Shown piece by piece: positions 26,461-27,047 of a stretch of DNA of 27,047 bases. Source of the DNA: Schoenoplectus triqueter. Lineage: Eukaryota; Streptophyta; Magnoliopsida; Poales; Cyperaceae. The DNA is taken from positions 1 through 27,047 of the forward strand of contig CAXKVV010001911.1 in assembly GCA_964058805.1 (NCBI GenBank), read 5' to 3'. Position 1 is the stretch's first letter, and the number at the start of each line of letters is the position of its first letter. Under the pieces are notes generated by a model, which saw nothing but the letters and a program-made list of their open reading frames with translations, did no database searches and had not been told where the DNA came from. The translations under genes were made by a program, and so were the position numbers.

Positions 26461-27047
26461 AAGAATTTTAAAATAGGATTAAAATAATTAATTCCGGTAT
26501 ATGCTTTTTGAAATATATTTTTATCAAAATTTGAATATATGTCACGGAGACTGTCTATAGACCAACTTAAATACTTAATTGAACATGTGTGCTCACTAAC
26601 TTTTTGGTTGTACTCCTGTTGCAGTTGTAGCGTGATTAATTGTAAATTTGTAACTAACTTTTGGTTGTACTCTTCTTTTGTTCCTTTTTTTTTATGATAT
26701 GGCATCAGGCAGCAGCTGCCAGTAGAATTAGTACTCTTCTTTCGCTAGCACATGATTTATTGGATCATTTCGAAATTGGTGTCCATGTATCAGAGGAACT
26801 ATAAATTCATCGTGCATACATGAAAAAAAAAACTCAATTTAAACAATTTAAATAAATACTTCAGAGATATGTGCTTGTAAGGGTATTTTAGTTATTAAGT
26901 AAATTATTATATTTTTAATATTAACAAAAAAAGGATTAGACCTAGATAAAGGAAAGGACTCTTTGTGAGGGAATCAGGGAGGCTTGGGAGGGGGGAGAAC
27001 TACAGATGGAGAGGAAGTTTATTTCACAGGTGGAGAGAGGTTAGACA
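26461..27047. other. Segment A copy 3 tail and window edge
   Basis: 26485-26605 matches 2470-2560 of copy 1 (AATTCCGGTATATGCTTTTT, TGTGCTCACTAACTTTTTGG), with GTCACGGAGACTG-to-TTGAAC inserted. The small minus frame at 26442-26705 is not conserved. The last 100 bases are purine-rich (GGAGGCTTGGGAGGGGGGAG) with no identified feature. Confidence 0.45.

Overview
The window looks like AT-rich nuclear DNA of a flowering plant. The grounds are one intronless plant secondary-product glycosyltransferase gene, an almost complete Ty1/copia LTR retrotransposon primed by initiator-Met tRNA, and many non-autonomous DNA transposons with plant-type ends (CACTA, hAT-like, Tourist-like). The species cannot be named from the sequence. 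Only one host protein gene is convincing: a UDP-glycosyltransferase of the UGT72B type on the minus strand (6974-8395). A possible signal-peptide exon lies at 17983-18063. Layout: 1-1506 is a chain of inverted-repeat (foldback/MITE-like) elements separated by (TC)n(TA)n microsatellites. 1507-2640 is copy 1 of a segment, here called A, that recurs at about 18745-19830 and about 22550-26620. 2640-3305 holds tandem duplications, one of them split by a 2.3-kb non-autonomous CACTA element (3306-5591). 5592-6260 is AT-rich spacer. 6262-6890 is copy 1 of a segment B (also at 20606-21205) with a Tourist-like MITE inside it. The UGT gene follows, with its TATA box near 8464-8471. 8531-13725 is a copia element with identical LTRs and a TTAGT target duplication, inserted 135 bp upstream of the UGT start codon in the same transcriptional orientation. 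14248-17860 is a second, longer chain of foldback elements bracketed by (TC)n(TA)n tracts, with an hAT-like element nested in one member. From 17870 to the end lie copies 2 and 3 of the A segment and copy 2 of B, without a recognisable UGT in copy 2. Copy 3 is broken by several datable insertions (23507-24001, 24086-24443, about 24590-25437, about 25557-25892). How the parts relate: the A-B order in copy 1 and copy 2, in the same orientation, implies a tandemly duplicated locus around a UGT gene, of which only the first unit keeps a UGT in this window. The retrotransposon split a pair of tandem promoter repeats, each carrying the RY motif CATGCATG, and placed a complete LTR (TATA box and poly-A signal) just upstream of the UGT promoter. 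The most unusual structure is the alternation of different inverted-repeat elements with (TC)n(TA)n tracts. Several members have unlike ends but share an internal core, and some carry 16-bp perfect palindromes near the ends. This resembles microsatellite-targeting elements such as rice Micron. Everything here is read by eye; alignments were not computed.
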